This document shows positions 1 through 10,774 of a DNA stretch of 64,000 nucleotides, one piece after another. This stretch comes from Pirellulales bacterium (lineage in GTDB: Bacteria > Planctomycetota > Planctomycetia > Pirellulales > JANQPP01): positions 1-64,000 of the forward strand of contig JANQPP010000072.1 of assembly GCA_028289405.1 (NCBI GenBank), in the 5' to 3' direction. Every line of letters starts with the position of its first letter. The stretch's first letter is position 1. Made by a program: the position numbers and the translations under genes. The notes beneath the pieces are model-generated. The model worked only from the letters and a program-made list of their open reading frames with translations. It made no database searches and was not told the DNA's origin.

Positions 1-46
1 TCGGGCTACGCCCTCGCTCCGTCCGCACAGCAAAGATTCCCTGAAC

Positions 47-316
47 CTAACCTTCATACCCAGTGGTACCACTTTTGATGCTGGTCAGCTTGAAATAGCC
101 GTCCCAGATCTGCACGCACAAATCGTCTACGACATAATATGATTTGCCTAGATAGCCGAATAGTTCGGGGTCGGATTGGTCCCACAACGACTTTTTTAAA
201 ACATTCCATATTCGACTGCGCAATTCCAAGTCAATTGAGTCATGTTGCACTGCTTTCTCAAGCGGACGGATTCCGATGCTTTGAGAAAACAGATTTGTCC
301 TATTTCTGGTCGTCAT
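47..316 (-). pseudogene. Truncated AbiJ N-terminal-domain-like (AbiJ_NTD4-like) protein fragment
   Basis: Internal ATG of the listed 136-aa ORF gives MTTRNRTNLFSQSIGIRPLEKAVQHDSIDLELRSRIWNVLKKSLWDQSDPELFGYLGKSYYVVDDLCVQIWDGYF. It resembles the FS.R.G..P....IQ.DSMD..LRN.LWN start of AbiJ-NTD4 proteins and stops after about 90 aa, short of the expected C-terminal domain. Confidence 0.45.
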
Positions 317-547
317 GCGTAATTCGGCCAAGGATGCATGGCGTACATGGAAATTTTTTGTCCTCGTAAAAATGCGATACCGCGAATTGTACGTCCGACG
401 AAATTGACGGCAAGCGAGGCAGTTATTGACATGTATCCATCTCGTGGGGCCCTGCAAAAAGTGGCATGTCAGGTCCTCGCCTGATAAAAACGATGTCTAG
501 AAGCGAGGGAATATGGTCTACTGGGCTGCCTCGATCCTATTCACTCT

Positions 548-2065
548 TTGGCGAAAATGGCCGACCTTATGCGAAATCGATCCTTGCCTTTCTTTTTGGG
601 CATCGCGTTGCTCCAAGCGGTGACTCTACACGTCTCTCCGGCAAAAGCAGCGGAAAACAGCCGTCCGAATGTGTTGTTCATCGCCATTGATGATCTCAAT
701 GATTGGGTTGGCTGCCTGCAAGGGCATCCGCAGGTACGCACGCCGAACATTGATCGCCTCGCGGCGCGGGGCACGCTATTCACCAATGCCCATTGCCAAG
801 CGCCGCTCTGTAATCCCTCGCGCACGAGTTTGCTTACTGGCCTGCGCCCCTCCACGACCGGCATCTATGGCCTTGCACCTTGGATTCGCGACGTAGCGGC
901 GTGGGAAGATGTGGTATCGCTCCCCAGGTATTTCGCGGCGCACGGTTATCGCACGTTGGCCACGGGAAAAATCTGGCATGGCGGATATCCTCGCCCGCCG
1001 CATCGTGAGGAGGAATTCCATGAATGGGGACCTGGGGCAAGCGTTGGAGCACGGCCGGAGCACAAGCTGATCCCGCCCACGCCGGGTGGCAATCATCCGC
1101 TCATGGATTGGGGCACGTTTCCCCACGAAGACGAGGAAAAAGGGGATTGGCAAGTCGCCAGTTGGGCCGTGAACCGGCTCGCCTCGCCGCCGGAGGAGCC
1201 TTTCTTTTTGGGGGTTGGCTTCTTTCTGCCGCATGTCCCCTGCTACGCGACTCCCCGCTGGTTCGAGCTCTATCCCGAGAATCGGCTGTTGCTGCCGACC
1301 ATCATGCCGAGCGACCGGGCCGATACGCCCGATTTTTCCTGGTATCTCCACTGGGACCTGCCGGAACCGAGGCTTTCGTGGCTAAGGAAAAGCGGCACGT
1401 GGCATTCGCTGGTTCGCTCTTATTTGGCATGCATCAGCTTCGTGGATAGCCAGGTGGGCCGAGTGCTCGACGCGCTCGACGAGAGTGGGCTGGCCGAGAA
1501 TACCATCGTGGTGCTCTGGTCCGATCATGGCTATCACTTGGGAGAGAAGGAGATTTCCGGCAAAAACACATTGTGGGAACGCTCGACGCATGTGCCACTG
1601 ATTTTCGCTGGTCCCAGCATTCCGCCGGGCGTCCTCTGCAAGGAGCCGGTGGAGCTGTTGGACATCTATCCGACGTTGATCGATCTCTGCCGTTTGCCTC
1701 AGAAAGCCGGATTGGAAGGGCATAGCCTCCTGCCGCAATTGAAAGACTCCGCCACGTCTCGGGCTTGGCCAGCCATTACGACGCATAACCCGGGAAACCA
1801 CTCGGTGCGAACTTTGCGATGGCGATATATTCGCTACGCGGATGGCTCGGAAGAACTCTACGATATGCAATCCGACCCCGGCGAGTGGCACAATTTGGCC
1901 TCGTCGCCGGAATATGCGGCCACCAAGGCGGAATTGGCGAGATTCTTGCCCGCGGAAAGTGCCGCACCGGCGCCCGGCAGCCGACATCGCGTGCTGGTGA
2001 ATCAAGCCGGCCAATGGCTGTGGGAAGGTAAGCCCATCGACGGTGCCCAAGGAATCCAGCCGTAG
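548..2065 (+). CDS. Type I sulfatase (iduronate-2-sulfatase-like), secreted
   Basis: N-terminal signal-like segment, RPNVLFIAIDDLNDWVG, sulfatase signature CNPSRTSLLTG, and WSDHGYHLGEK. Confidence 0.93.
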   Translation: MAKMADLMRNRSLPFFLGIALLQAVTLHVSPAKAAENSRPNVLFIAIDDLNDWVGCLQGHPQVRTPNIDRLAARGTLFTNAHCQAPLCNPSRTSLLTGLRPSTTGIYGLAPWIRDVAAWEDVVSLPRYFAAHGYRTLATGKIWHGGYPRPPHREEEFHEWGPGASVGARPEHKLIPPTPGGNHPLMDWGTFPHEDEEKGDWQVASWAVNRLASPPEEPFFLGVGFFLPHVPCYATPRWFELYPENRLLLPTIMPSDRADTPDFSWYLHWDLPEPRLSWLRKSGTWHSLVRSYLACISFVDSQVGRVLDALDESGLAENTIVVLWSDHGYHLGEKEISGKNTLWERSTHVPLIFAGPSIPPGVLCKEPVELLDIYPTLIDLCRLPQKAGLEGHSLLPQLKDSATSRAWPAITTHNPGNHSVRTLRWRYIRYADGSEELYDMQSDPGEWHNLASSPEYAATKAELARFLPAESAAPAPGSRHRVLVNQAGQWLWEGKPIDGAQGIQP

Positions 2066-2075
2066 CGGACGCGTC

Positions 2076-5000
2076 TCAGCCGGATGCTGCCGTGCGATGT
2101 TCCGCGTCGAAATAGCTATCGAAGCGTTGGCGAATCTCCCCGCAACATTCGTGTAAGGCCGTTTGGAAATCCTCCGCAGTCTTGTAACCCACCAACGCGG
2201 CAAGCCGCGCCAGTTCATCCGGTTCGCTGGGGAGTTCGTCGCGGGCAATGGCGTTCATCAGCCGCAGCCAGGCCTCGACATTCCGCAGGAATCGATAGGA
2301 TTCGGCAAAAAACTGGGCATCGTCCGCGGGCAGTATGCCTATCTCCTGCAACGCGGCGAGCGCGGCCAGCGTGGAAGGTTCACGAACTTCGGGATATTCT
2401 CGACCGTGCCTCAGTTGCAACATCTGCGCCAAGAATTCGATGTCCACGATGCCTCCGGCGCCACGTTTGAGATCCCCTTGCCCCGCGCTCTGTTCCAGGC
2501 GTCGCCGCATTTGGTAGACTTCGCGCGAGTCGTCGGGCCGCCAATCGGGGCCGAACGCCGCATCGTGTAGGACTTCCCTTACTCGCGGCGTGAGGGCTGG
2601 AGGGGCGTGGACAATTCGCGCTTTGCAGAGGGCTTGCCTTTCCCAAAACTGGGCCGTGCCGGAGGCGAAGTATTTGGCGAAGCCCTCCAACGAGGTAGAA
2701 AGCACCCCGCTACGCCCAGTAGGACGCAACCGCGCATCGACTTCGTACAGGCGGCCGTAAGGTCCCATGTGAGACGAAGCTTTGATGATTCGTTGCCCCA
2801 GTTCGCTGAAAAAATGCTGGTTCGTGGTCGTTTTGCCAGGCCGACTGCCGGCGGCGGGCCGCGTGTGGCCATCTTCGTCATACAGAAACACCAAATCGAG
2901 ATCACTGTGATAGTTGAGCTCCCGGCCTCCGAGTTTCCCCATCGCCAACACGATCAGATTTGCGTCTTCACCCTCAGCCGCGGATTCGCCACGGCGGGGC
3001 TGCCCCAATTTGCGGACGAGTTGCCGCCGTTCATGTTCGATGATTCGGCCCAGGCAGGCTTGGGCGATGTCGGATAACACGCCGGTGATCGACTCGATTT
3101 CCTCCTTGTGCAAGATGTGTCGCACGCCGACGCTCAATTGCTGCGCGTTTTTGAAACTATGCAGGATCGGTTCGATATCCTCCGCGTGCCGGCAGAGATC
3201 TGCCAACCAGCGGTCGAGCGCTTCAAAGCTGGGCAGCTTGTCGAGCAGCAGGCTATCGAGCAGTTCGTCGATCATGCCGGGGTTCGTCGTCAGGATCGAC
3301 GTGAGAAACGGGCTCGATGCACACAGGTCCACGTAGAGCCGCAAGGAAGGCGGGCTCACGCTGAACAGCTCCCACAGCGCGCCCTTGCCGCCCAAGGAAT
3401 CGCTGACTTGGCTCAAATTGTTCAGCGTCAAATCGGGATCCGGCGTTTCGTCGATCGACCCCAGCAGAGAGGGGGCGATGGCCGCCAAGAAATGCCGGCA
3501 GCGACGTGTCGAAAGAAAGCGAATCGTTTCTTGTGACAGAGCCATCAAATTGCGATAGGCCTGGGGAATATCATCAAAGCGATACTTGTCTAGAATTTCG
3601 TGGATGCGTTCCTCGCTGGGGTTGGGATCCAACACCAAATCGACTTCCGGTTCGGTCTCCCGGTCATCCTCGAACGCTTCGTGCAACAAGTGATTGAGCA
3701 CTTTGCGATTGACGCGGGTCACGTTCTCGTAGTCGCGTTGGAAATCTTCCCGGGCTTGCTCCGGCGAGGTTCCCGGATGCCCCATGCGGATGGCGAATCG
3801 GGCCATCTCGTGAGCATTGGCCGGCATACGATGGGTTTGGAGATCGAACATGATTTGCAGGCGATGCTCGATTTTGCGGAGGAAGCCGTAATTCGCCTCC
3901 AAATGCGATGCCTCGTCGGCCGTCAAACAGCCGGCGCTTTGCAGTTCGGCGATCGCCTGAACCGTGTTTCCGGTGCGGACTCGAGGCAGGTCTCCGCCGT
4001 TGAGCAACTGCAGGAACTGGATCACGAATTCGATATCTCGGATACCGCCATGCCCCGTTTTGACGTCGAGCAAATCTCCGCCGTCCCTTAGTGTGGCCTG
4101 TTCGATCCGCCGCTTGAGCGCTTTGATGCCGGTAATGTCCGCCAGGGTCAAAAAACGCCGGTAGATCCAGGGTTCCAAGTAGGCCAGGAATTCGCGGCCG
4201 AATTCGAGGTCCCCCGCCACGGGCCGACATTTGACGAATGCTTGCCGTTCCCAGGTCCGTCCCAAGGTCTCGTAGTATCGCAACGCCGCGTCTTGGCTGA
4301 TGACAATGGATCCTGAACTCCCCTCGGGCCGGAGCCGCAAGTCGACGCGGTACGCGATTCCCAGGCCCGTGCTGACCGTGAGCAATCGTGTGACTTCACG
4401 GCAAAGGCGTTCGAAATATTCTTGGTTGGAGGCATGACGCCGGCCGTCGGTTCGGCCATCCTGGTCGTAAACGAACATCAAGTCGATGTCGCTGGAATAA
4501 TTCAGTTCCGTCCCCCCCAGTTTGCCGAGACCAAGGACGACAAAACGAGCCGGCCGGCCGTCGGGTGTGATGGGCTGCCCCCACTTTTCAGATAGGGTAC
4601 GACGCGCGGCCTGCACCGCGGCCTCAACAATGGCATCCGCGATATACGAAATTTGTCCTGCCACGGTCACGACTTGCTGGCCGCCGATAATGTCCCCGTA
4701 TGCGACGCGGAGAATTTCACGGCGTTTGAAGCGCCGCAGCAGGGCCAATACCGCGTGATCATCCTGCAGCCCTTGTATTTCACTACAAATCTCGTCCACC
4801 AGCGCGTCGCGGGTCACGGGCTGGCCTTCGGTCAATCGCAGCAGGTCAAAGGCTTCGATATCCGAGACAAGCAGATCACTCAAGTACTGACTCATGGAAA
4901 AGATCTGCAAAAGTACCGGCAAGGCCTCCTCGTCCCGTTCAAACAACGAGGCGAGTGACATCGGGCTGCGCTGCGATTCCATGAAGCGGTCGAGATTGAG

Positions 5001-5207
5001 CAGCGCCATTTCCGGATCGCTCAAATGCGGCAGATACGCTTCGAATTGCTGCCACATCGACACGAGCAGATCGAAGGGCACTCCCGATTTGGCGATCTGC
5101 GAGAGACATTGACGTGCCCTGGCGACGTCGTCGACGCCGCGGGAACTCAACCAAGCATCCGCCGTGGTCGGGTCGTCAAGAAACTGGCGGACAAATGCCG
5201 CATCCAT
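2076..5207 (-). CDS. glnE: Bifunctional glutamine synthetase adenylyltransferase/deadenylyltransferase
   Basis: Duplicated nucleotidyltransferase motifs GLGKLGGTELNYSSDIDLMFVYD and AMGKLGGRELNYHSDLDLVFLYD; length 1043 aa. Confidence 0.95.
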   Translation of the reverse strand: MDAAFVRQFLDDPTTADAWLSSRGVDDVARARQCLSQIAKSGVPFDLLVSMWQQFEAYLPHLSDPEMALLNLDRFMESQRSPMSLASLFERDEEALPVLLQIFSMSQYLSDLLVSDIEAFDLLRLTEGQPVTRDALVDEICSEIQGLQDDHAVLALLRRFKRREILRVAYGDIIGGQQVVTVAGQISYIADAIVEAAVQAARRTLSEKWGQPITPDGRPARFVVLGLGKLGGTELNYSSDIDLMFVYDQDGRTDGRRHASNQEYFERLCREVTRLLTVSTGLGIAYRVDLRLRPEGSSGSIVISQDAALRYYETLGRTWERQAFVKCRPVAGDLEFGREFLAYLEPWIYRRFLTLADITGIKALKRRIEQATLRDGGDLLDVKTGHGGIRDIEFVIQFLQLLNGGDLPRVRTGNTVQAIAELQSAGCLTADEASHLEANYGFLRKIEHRLQIMFDLQTHRMPANAHEMARFAIRMGHPGTSPEQAREDFQRDYENVTRVNRKVLNHLLHEAFEDDRETEPEVDLVLDPNPSEERIHEILDKYRFDDIPQAYRNLMALSQETIRFLSTRRCRHFLAAIAPSLLGSIDETPDPDLTLNNLSQVSDSLGGKGALWELFSVSPPSLRLYVDLCASSPFLTSILTTNPGMIDELLDSLLLDKLPSFEALDRWLADLCRHAEDIEPILHSFKNAQQLSVGVRHILHKEEIESITGVLSDIAQACLGRIIEHERRQLVRKLGQPRRGESAAEGEDANLIVLAMGKLGGRELNYHSDLDLVFLYDEDGHTRPAAGSRPGKTTTNQHFFSELGQRIIKASSHMGPYGRLYEVDARLRPTGRSGVLSTSLEGFAKYFASGTAQFWERQALCKARIVHAPPALTPRVREVLHDAAFGPDWRPDDSREVYQMRRRLEQSAGQGDLKRGAGGIVDIEFLAQMLQLRHGREYPEVREPSTLAALAALQEIGILPADDAQFFAESYRFLRNVEAWLRLMNAIARDELPSEPDELARLAALVGYKTAEDFQTALHECCGEIRQRFDSYFDAEHRTAASG

Positions 5208-5334
5208 CGGTGATGCGTACTCCGTTGGCTGGAGCGAGTCACTTCAGCGCATTTCGGTTAATCTTAGTTGCCTTTTCGCTGTTTGGACTCGTGTCTTGCA
5301 GCGCCGCGGACGCGACATTTTCGCGCGACAGGCA

Positions 5335-6753
5335 CTAGGTCCCCAAGCTATAAACCTCGGGACCCACGTGCTGTGTAACGATGGATCCAAATAGTGTAAA
5401 GGCGTTTGCGTCGTAAACGGTGATGGGGAGGATTTGGCCGATTTGGCGTGGAGTGCCGTCGAAGACCACGATGCGGTCGCAAGGGGTCCGTCCGGTGAGT
5501 TGCATTACCGGACCGCCAGCGCTCTTTTTCGCGCTCTTTTTGCTCGGCCCCTCGACGAGCACTTCGACTTCTTGGCCGATGAGAGGTTGGTTGTCTTCTT
5601 CGCTGATCGCGTTTTGGATAGCCAGCAACGTGTTGTTCCGTTCCCGCTTGACCTCTTCGGGCACGTCATCGGGGAGCAGGCCGTAGGCTTTCGTGCCCGG
5701 GCGTTCACTGTATTTGAAGATGAAGCTGTTCTTGAAACGGGATTCGCGCACCAAGTCGACGGTGGCTTGGAAATCAGCCTCCGTTTCGCCACAGAATCCA
5801 ACGATGAAATCGCTCGTGACGGCGGCTCGGGGCAATGTTTCCTGGATGCGGCCCAGCATTTCCCGGTAATCGCTGACCGTATATCCTCGCTTCATTGCGC
5901 GTAGCATGCGGTCCGACCCGCTTTGCGCGGGAACATGCAGATAAGGGCAGCAGCGTGGAAGATCTCTCACGGCTTGGAGTAAATCGTCGGTCATGTCCTT
6001 GGGAAAATTCGTGACGAATTTCAAACGATCGATCCCCTCGATTTCGTGAAGGGCTTCCAACAGATCCGCCAACCGCCATGAGCGGCCATCCTGCTCGTAG
6101 CGATAACTGTTGACCGTTTGTCCCAGCAGCGTCACTTCGCGGCAACCTTCCGAGGCCAATTGCCGCACTTCAGCGAGAATATGCGCGGGAGGTCGGCTCT
6201 GCTCGGGGCCGCGCACCTTCGGTACGACGCAATAGGTGCAAAATTTATCGCAGCCGATCATGATCCGCACATAGGCTTGATACGGCGAAGGACGCATCTC
6301 TGGCGTCCTTAGTGGATCATAGCTTTCGAAGCTCTCGGCGACCCGTTCTCGGCTGCCAGCCGTTCGGTCGAGGCTCACCTCCAAGCGCGGGCCCCGTTTC
6401 GCGGCCACGGATTTCAGCAAATCGGGAACTTGGTGGAGTTGTCCAGGACCGACCACCAGATCGACATAGGGCGCGCGGTCAAAGATGAGTTTTTGGTCCT
6501 TTTGGGCCATGCAGCCCAAGACGCCAATGATCTTGTGAGGGTGGTGAGTCTTGGCGTGTTTGAGGCGCCCCAGGGCGCTGTAGATTTTGTCTTCGGCGTG
6601 CTGCCGGACACTGCACGTGTTGTAGAGAATCGTATCCGCCTCACGAGGCGTGCGGACCAGCTCGTAGCCATCTCGCCGCAAAGCCGCCACGACAAGCTCG
6701 CTGTCGAGCATGTTCATTTGGCAACCGACCGTCTCGATGTACAGCTTTTTCAT
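5335..6753 (-). CDS. miaB: tRNA-2-methylthio-N6-dimethylallyladenosine synthase
   Basis: TVGCQMNMLDSE start, radical-SAM motif CDKFCTYCVVPKVRGPEQSR, C-terminal TRAM-like segment. Confidence 0.95.
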   Translation of the reverse strand: MKKLYIETVGCQMNMLDSELVVAALRRDGYELVRTPREADTILYNTCSVRQHAEDKIYSALGRLKHAKTHHPHKIIGVLGCMAQKDQKLIFDRAPYVDLVVGPGQLHQVPDLLKSVAAKRGPRLEVSLDRTAGSRERVAESFESYDPLRTPEMRPSPYQAYVRIMIGCDKFCTYCVVPKVRGPEQSRPPAHILAEVRQLASEGCREVTLLGQTVNSYRYEQDGRSWRLADLLEALHEIEGIDRLKFVTNFPKDMTDDLLQAVRDLPRCCPYLHVPAQSGSDRMLRAMKRGYTVSDYREMLGRIQETLPRAAVTSDFIVGFCGETEADFQATVDLVRESRFKNSFIFKYSERPGTKAYGLLPDDVPEEVKRERNNTLLAIQNAISEEDNQPLIGQEVEVLVEGPSKKSAKKSAGGPVMQLTGRTPCDRIVVFDGTPRQIGQILPITVYDANAFTLFGSIVTQHVGPEVYSLGT

Positions 6754-6872
6754 GACCCAGGCTGCTGGACACAGGTTCGATTAGCACATGTTTCAGTTAA
6801 AAATGGCAGCATCTTCATCGCTTGGATACATGGATACCAGTGCTCAAATCGCACACCTGCCAGCGGCACGTA

Positions 6873-7052
6873 TCAGGCGGCTTCGCGGTGGTCGGAGGCG
6901 GCAGGTTCAGCCGCCTTTGGCTGACGACGCCGGCGGATCTTTTCTCGGGCTTGCCGCAAAAGCTCCCCACGATAGGAGAGCATGAGGCGAACCAATGCCA
7001 TGCCGCCCAAGTAGGCGACGCTCAGCCACCAAAAGAATTCCCACCGGCTCAT
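6873..7052 (-). CDS. Small membrane protein of unknown function
   Basis: Internal start MSRWEFFWWLSVAYLGGMALVRLMLSYRGELLRQAREKIRRRRQ: one hydrophobic helix then a basic tail. It lies immediately downstream of the EpsI gene. Confidence 0.45.
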   Translation of the reverse strand: MSRWEFFWWLSVAYLGGMALVRLMLSYRGELLRQAREKIRRRRQPKAAEPAASDHREAA

Positions 7053-7183
7053 CCGACCCTCCCTGGTCACGGAGTGCCTCGTAATTCACGCGACTCTATT
7101 GTAATGCGTGGTGGGTGGGAATGGCTAGCCGAAGTGCGCCCAACTCGCGGCGAAGGGGTGAGAGATATGTCTGGCCTTGTGCA

Positions 7184-7969
7184 TCAGGCGGGAGGAAGCT
7201 CCTCGACTGAGGGAATGACCGGCTCTTCTTCGGTTTCCACGGAACTGCCATCTTCGCTAGTCGTGGATTCCCCGGCGGAGGGAAAGAGAGCGGGGGTGGC
7301 GATCGGCATGAACACCTTGGCGAACTTGATAGCCGGAGCTTCTTCCAATTCAAATTCCTGCCCCAGGCCGTGTTCCGGTTCATTGGAGATCAGATAGAGT
7401 TTGTACCAAGCCGGGTCGGTCGAAAGCCCAAAGCGAGGATCGCTGCGCGGAGCCTGCCATTCCGGTTCGCTGGCCCAAGCCCAGAGGATTCGCAGTTCGA
7501 TGGGACGGGTATTGGTCTCCTTTTTGAACCGTGCCGTGAGAAATTCCACCGACTGCTCATTGCCCTCTTTGTCATCCATCATCACGGAATAGGGCTGGGC
7601 GACCGCCGCGCCCATCGTGAAGCCGGCGGCCTTGTAGCAACGCTCCGGGGTATGGGTCGTCATATTTCGGCGATCACCACAAACCAGCATGACGGAGGCG
7701 GACTCCTGCGTTCGCTTGTTGGTGTAGGTGCGAGCGATCCAACCCTCCGCACCGGCCACTTCCATCGTGGCAGTATCGACGTTGTCATCCTCACCTTCCC
7801 AGTCGCCGATCACGATGGGAATCTGGTCGATGCGGCTGGAGAATTCCTTGACTTGCTCCGAGACGGGCCGGGCACCCCAGCGAGCCGTCCATCCTCCTTG
7901 CACGATGGCGACGCCCACGATGGCCACGACGGCCAGCCCAATTGGCAAATATGCAAGAACTCGGTTCAT
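7184..7969 (-). CDS. EpsI-family exosortase-associated protein
   Basis: Pattern IPIVIGDWEGED...VMLVCGDRRNMTTHTPERCYKAAGF is typical of the EpsI domain. N-terminal TM helix; clustered with an exosortase. Confidence 0.85.
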   Translation of the reverse strand: MNRVLAYLPIGLAVVAIVGVAIVQGGWTARWGARPVSEQVKEFSSRIDQIPIVIGDWEGEDDNVDTATMEVAGAEGWIARTYTNKRTQESASVMLVCGDRRNMTTHTPERCYKAAGFTMGAAVAQPYSVMMDDKEGNEQSVEFLTARFKKETNTRPIELRILWAWASEPEWQAPRSDPRFGLSTDPAWYKLYLISNEPEHGLGQEFELEEAPAIKFAKVFMPIATPALFPSAGESTTSEDGSSVETEEEPVIPSVEELPPA

Positions 7970-8048
7970 GTGAGCTACCCGTTGTTAGTCGAGAAGGTTT
8001 GAATCTGATTTTTTTGTTTGGGAGAATCGTTTGGAAGGCCAGCTCGGC

Positions 8049-10316
8049 TCAAGAACCTTGGGCTTGCAATTGATTGCGAGCCCGCCGCCCACGGCGATTC
8101 TCGCCCCCCACCACGGTACCAAGCACTTCGATCCCCACGGAATTCAGTTTTTCGTACGCTTCATAAACTCGGGGAATTTGGCTGTGCTGGCGAAGGACGG
8201 CCAGAATGGCGGCATCCACGAACTGCCCGATTAGCAGCGAATCGGCCAAGGAGAGCACGGGGCTCGAATCGACAATGACGAATTCATACTCCGACCGCAA
8301 GGCGTCGAATAGTTCGTGCGCGGCGTTGCTGGTCAGTGCCTGTACCGACTGCCAGTCGCCACGTCCGGCGGGGAGGAGCGCGAGCCCTTCCCCTTCGATG
8401 GCATGGCAAATGTCGGCCACTTCCGCTTCCCCTCGCAGGTAATCGGCCAAACCGGGCTCGGCATCGAGTCCGAACAGCAGATGCGCCGAGGGATTTCGCA
8501 AATCGCTATCCACGAGCAACGTCTTGCGGCCGCAACGGGCCAGGCTCGCCGCCAGTTGGCTGGCCACCGTCGACTTGCCCTCTTGCTCGACGGCGCTGGT
8601 GACCATGATGACCCGCATCGACTTGCCCCGGTCACTATGCATTAACATGGCGCGGACCGTGTCGATCGATTCGGCCAGCATCTGCCCCACGGGGTGGTTG
8701 GCATCCGCCGCCAGTTGTCGCCGCACGCGGGCATTCAACTCGGGAATCGCGCCCATGACCGGGAGGCCCAGCCCCTCGGACATCTCCGCACAGCAATCGA
8801 CGCGGCGGCGGGTGAATTCCGCGAAGGCAAAGCCGACCAATGCCAGACCGAAGCCGCTGACACCGCAGAAAGCGATCAACACGTAACGCGTGAAGTTGGG
8901 ATTTCCATCCGGAATCGTGGCTTGTTCCAGGCGTTGAATCCGATCCTCCATACCGAGTTCCACGTCCAAAATACCGATTTTGGTGGCCAATTGCGCCGCG
9001 AGCTGTTCCTGGGATACCAATTCCAATTGGAGTTGAGCCAAATCTTTGTCGAACTTGCGGACTTTACTTAACTCTTCGGCTTTTTCCTCGGAATTTTGGA
9101 CCGCTTGCGCTAGATCCTGCTCCAAGATATTCTGTTGCTCATCGAGCATTTTGAGCTGCATGTCCACGGAATCGACATACAGCATCTGGAACCGCTTCAT
9201 GAGCATGGGCTTGTTGGTTGACTTATACTGCTGAACTTTCTCATAAAGGGCTTGTAGCTGCCGTTTCATGCCCAGCATATGCCCCGTCTCCCGACGCGTG
9301 ACCTGGCTCTGCTCGGACATAAAGGCTTCGAGCTGAGAAATGTCCATCATCATCCGCGCGACCGTGCGGTCTTCCTGCATGATCTCTTCGAGATACATGT
9401 CCATCTTTTCGGGGTCTTCATAACTCTGTTTTTGGAAATTCAGAGCCGACACGTCGCTGCGGAGCTTCCGCAACTCGGCGGAGATGCGGTTTTTATTGGC
9501 CTCCAGCGAGGAGAGCTGCATCGTGATCAGCGCTTCCTTGGATTTGGCCGCGTCGTCAATGCTCGTGCCGATTTGCGCGGCAATTCTATTCATCTGTTCT
9601 TTGTTTATACCGATGTCTTGATTGAGGTTGTTGAGCCGGCTTTGAAGATTTTCTCGCTCGACCCGTTTCTTAATATTTTCTTGATCGACGACCTTGTCGA
9701 TATACGCATCCGTGACCGCATTGACGATCTTCACCATCTGATCCGGGTAGTCGTCCCGCATGCGGATGTACATGACTTCAGAATCCTGGTAGTAGTTGAC
9801 CAGCAAGTTTTCTTGCAGCCAGAGGATCTGATCCACTTCATCGCGGATCATGGGGAGTTGGGAAATCCCTGGTTTGGAGCGCGCGGTCCGGAGTACCAGC
9901 GGATTTTTGACCATCACCGGCTGGTTGAGACGGAATTTTTCCGCCGCTTTGGGATCGACCGGGCGGGGACGCTCCATGTTCGCGTCCGGCTCGCTCCACG
10001 CCACCTTGATCAGAGACTGCACTTCCCAGTTCTGCGGCACCATAAACCACGCCAAAACGAGGCAAGCCGCGCCCGTGAAACCGGCGAGAATCAGCCCCAG
10101 CAGCCAATTCTTCTTCAAGGCTTTCATCAAGCCCAGGGGGTCAGGCCGCGCGGACAAGATCTCCGGGCGCATGGGGGGCATGCTGGACCACGCCGGCACT
10201 GCCGGAGTGGCATAGCCGGCCCAAGGCACCATCGCGCCTTCGCCATTGGACGAGGTGCCGTTGGAGGGAGCGGAAGACGGTTCTGTCGGAGCGGGCATGG
10301 ATTGTGGTGGTAGCAC
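8049..10316 (-). CDS. Wzz/Wzc-type polysaccharide biosynthesis protein with BY-kinase-like ATPase domain
   Basis: N-terminal Wzz region with TM (NWLLGLILAGFTGAACLVLAWFMV), long coiled coil, second TM, then Walker motifs SAVEQEGKSTVASQLAASLA, LLVDSDLRNPSAH and FVIVDSSPV. Confidence 0.9.
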   Translation of the reverse strand: MLPPQSMPAPTEPSSAPSNGTSSNGEGAMVPWAGYATPAVPAWSSMPPMRPEILSARPDPLGLMKALKKNWLLGLILAGFTGAACLVLAWFMVPQNWEVQSLIKVAWSEPDANMERPRPVDPKAAEKFRLNQPVMVKNPLVLRTARSKPGISQLPMIRDEVDQILWLQENLLVNYYQDSEVMYIRMRDDYPDQMVKIVNAVTDAYIDKVVDQENIKKRVERENLQSRLNNLNQDIGINKEQMNRIAAQIGTSIDDAAKSKEALITMQLSSLEANKNRISAELRKLRSDVSALNFQKQSYEDPEKMDMYLEEIMQEDRTVARMMMDISQLEAFMSEQSQVTRRETGHMLGMKRQLQALYEKVQQYKSTNKPMLMKRFQMLYVDSVDMQLKMLDEQQNILEQDLAQAVQNSEEKAEELSKVRKFDKDLAQLQLELVSQEQLAAQLATKIGILDVELGMEDRIQRLEQATIPDGNPNFTRYVLIAFCGVSGFGLALVGFAFAEFTRRRVDCCAEMSEGLGLPVMGAIPELNARVRRQLAADANHPVGQMLAESIDTVRAMLMHSDRGKSMRVIMVTSAVEQEGKSTVASQLAASLARCGRKTLLVDSDLRNPSAHLLFGLDAEPGLADYLRGEAEVADICHAIEGEGLALLPAGRGDWQSVQALTSNAAHELFDALRSEYEFVIVDSSPVLSLADSLLIGQFVDAAILAVLRQHSQIPRVYEAYEKLNSVGIEVLGTVVGGENRRGRRARNQLQAQGS

Positions 10317-10774
10317 GGCGATGTCTTTCGCAAACGATGTTGGATCGTGGGCCGCGCCTCCCGGGAATCGGCGAGGCAGCGACGATTACTGCAAACGGGG
10401 TACCGCGGCTCCTGTGCGGGAAAAACCAGGGGGTTGGAGGGGCTGGCCTCCACATCTCACAGCGGTTGTGCCAGCTATTTCCACCTCGGTCCCTCAACGA
10501 ATGTTTCCAAAAAACCACACGATGTTGCTTGGACGCGATGAAGAGCGTTCGAGTTCCCGCCAACTTCAATTTCGAAGTCTTGGAAGCTCCGCCGGCTCGC
10601 GGAAGCACTGTAAATTTGCACGAGTGCATGTCGCACGGACGTAAAGCCCTTCCGGCATTGGAATTCAAATGTCTAATCAGCAAACATGCCGCTATGCAAC
10701 TACCGAACGCACTCTCGACCAGATTGAGGAGACAGATCGACCCAAAACATTCTTTATATCAAAAGCCGAGTTGC

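Noticed and set aside
47-457. Full 136-aa version of the left-edge ORF
   Set aside because: The first about 47 residues look non-coding; similarity begins at the internal Met (position 316).
1382-2248. 288-aa minus-strand ORF
   Set aside because: Lies opposite the sulfatase and the 3' end of glnE, with no recognisable motifs.
9279-10313. 344-aa plus-strand ORF opposite the Wzc-like gene
   Set aside because: Antisense shadow of a well-supported Wzz/kinase reading frame; no domain recognised.
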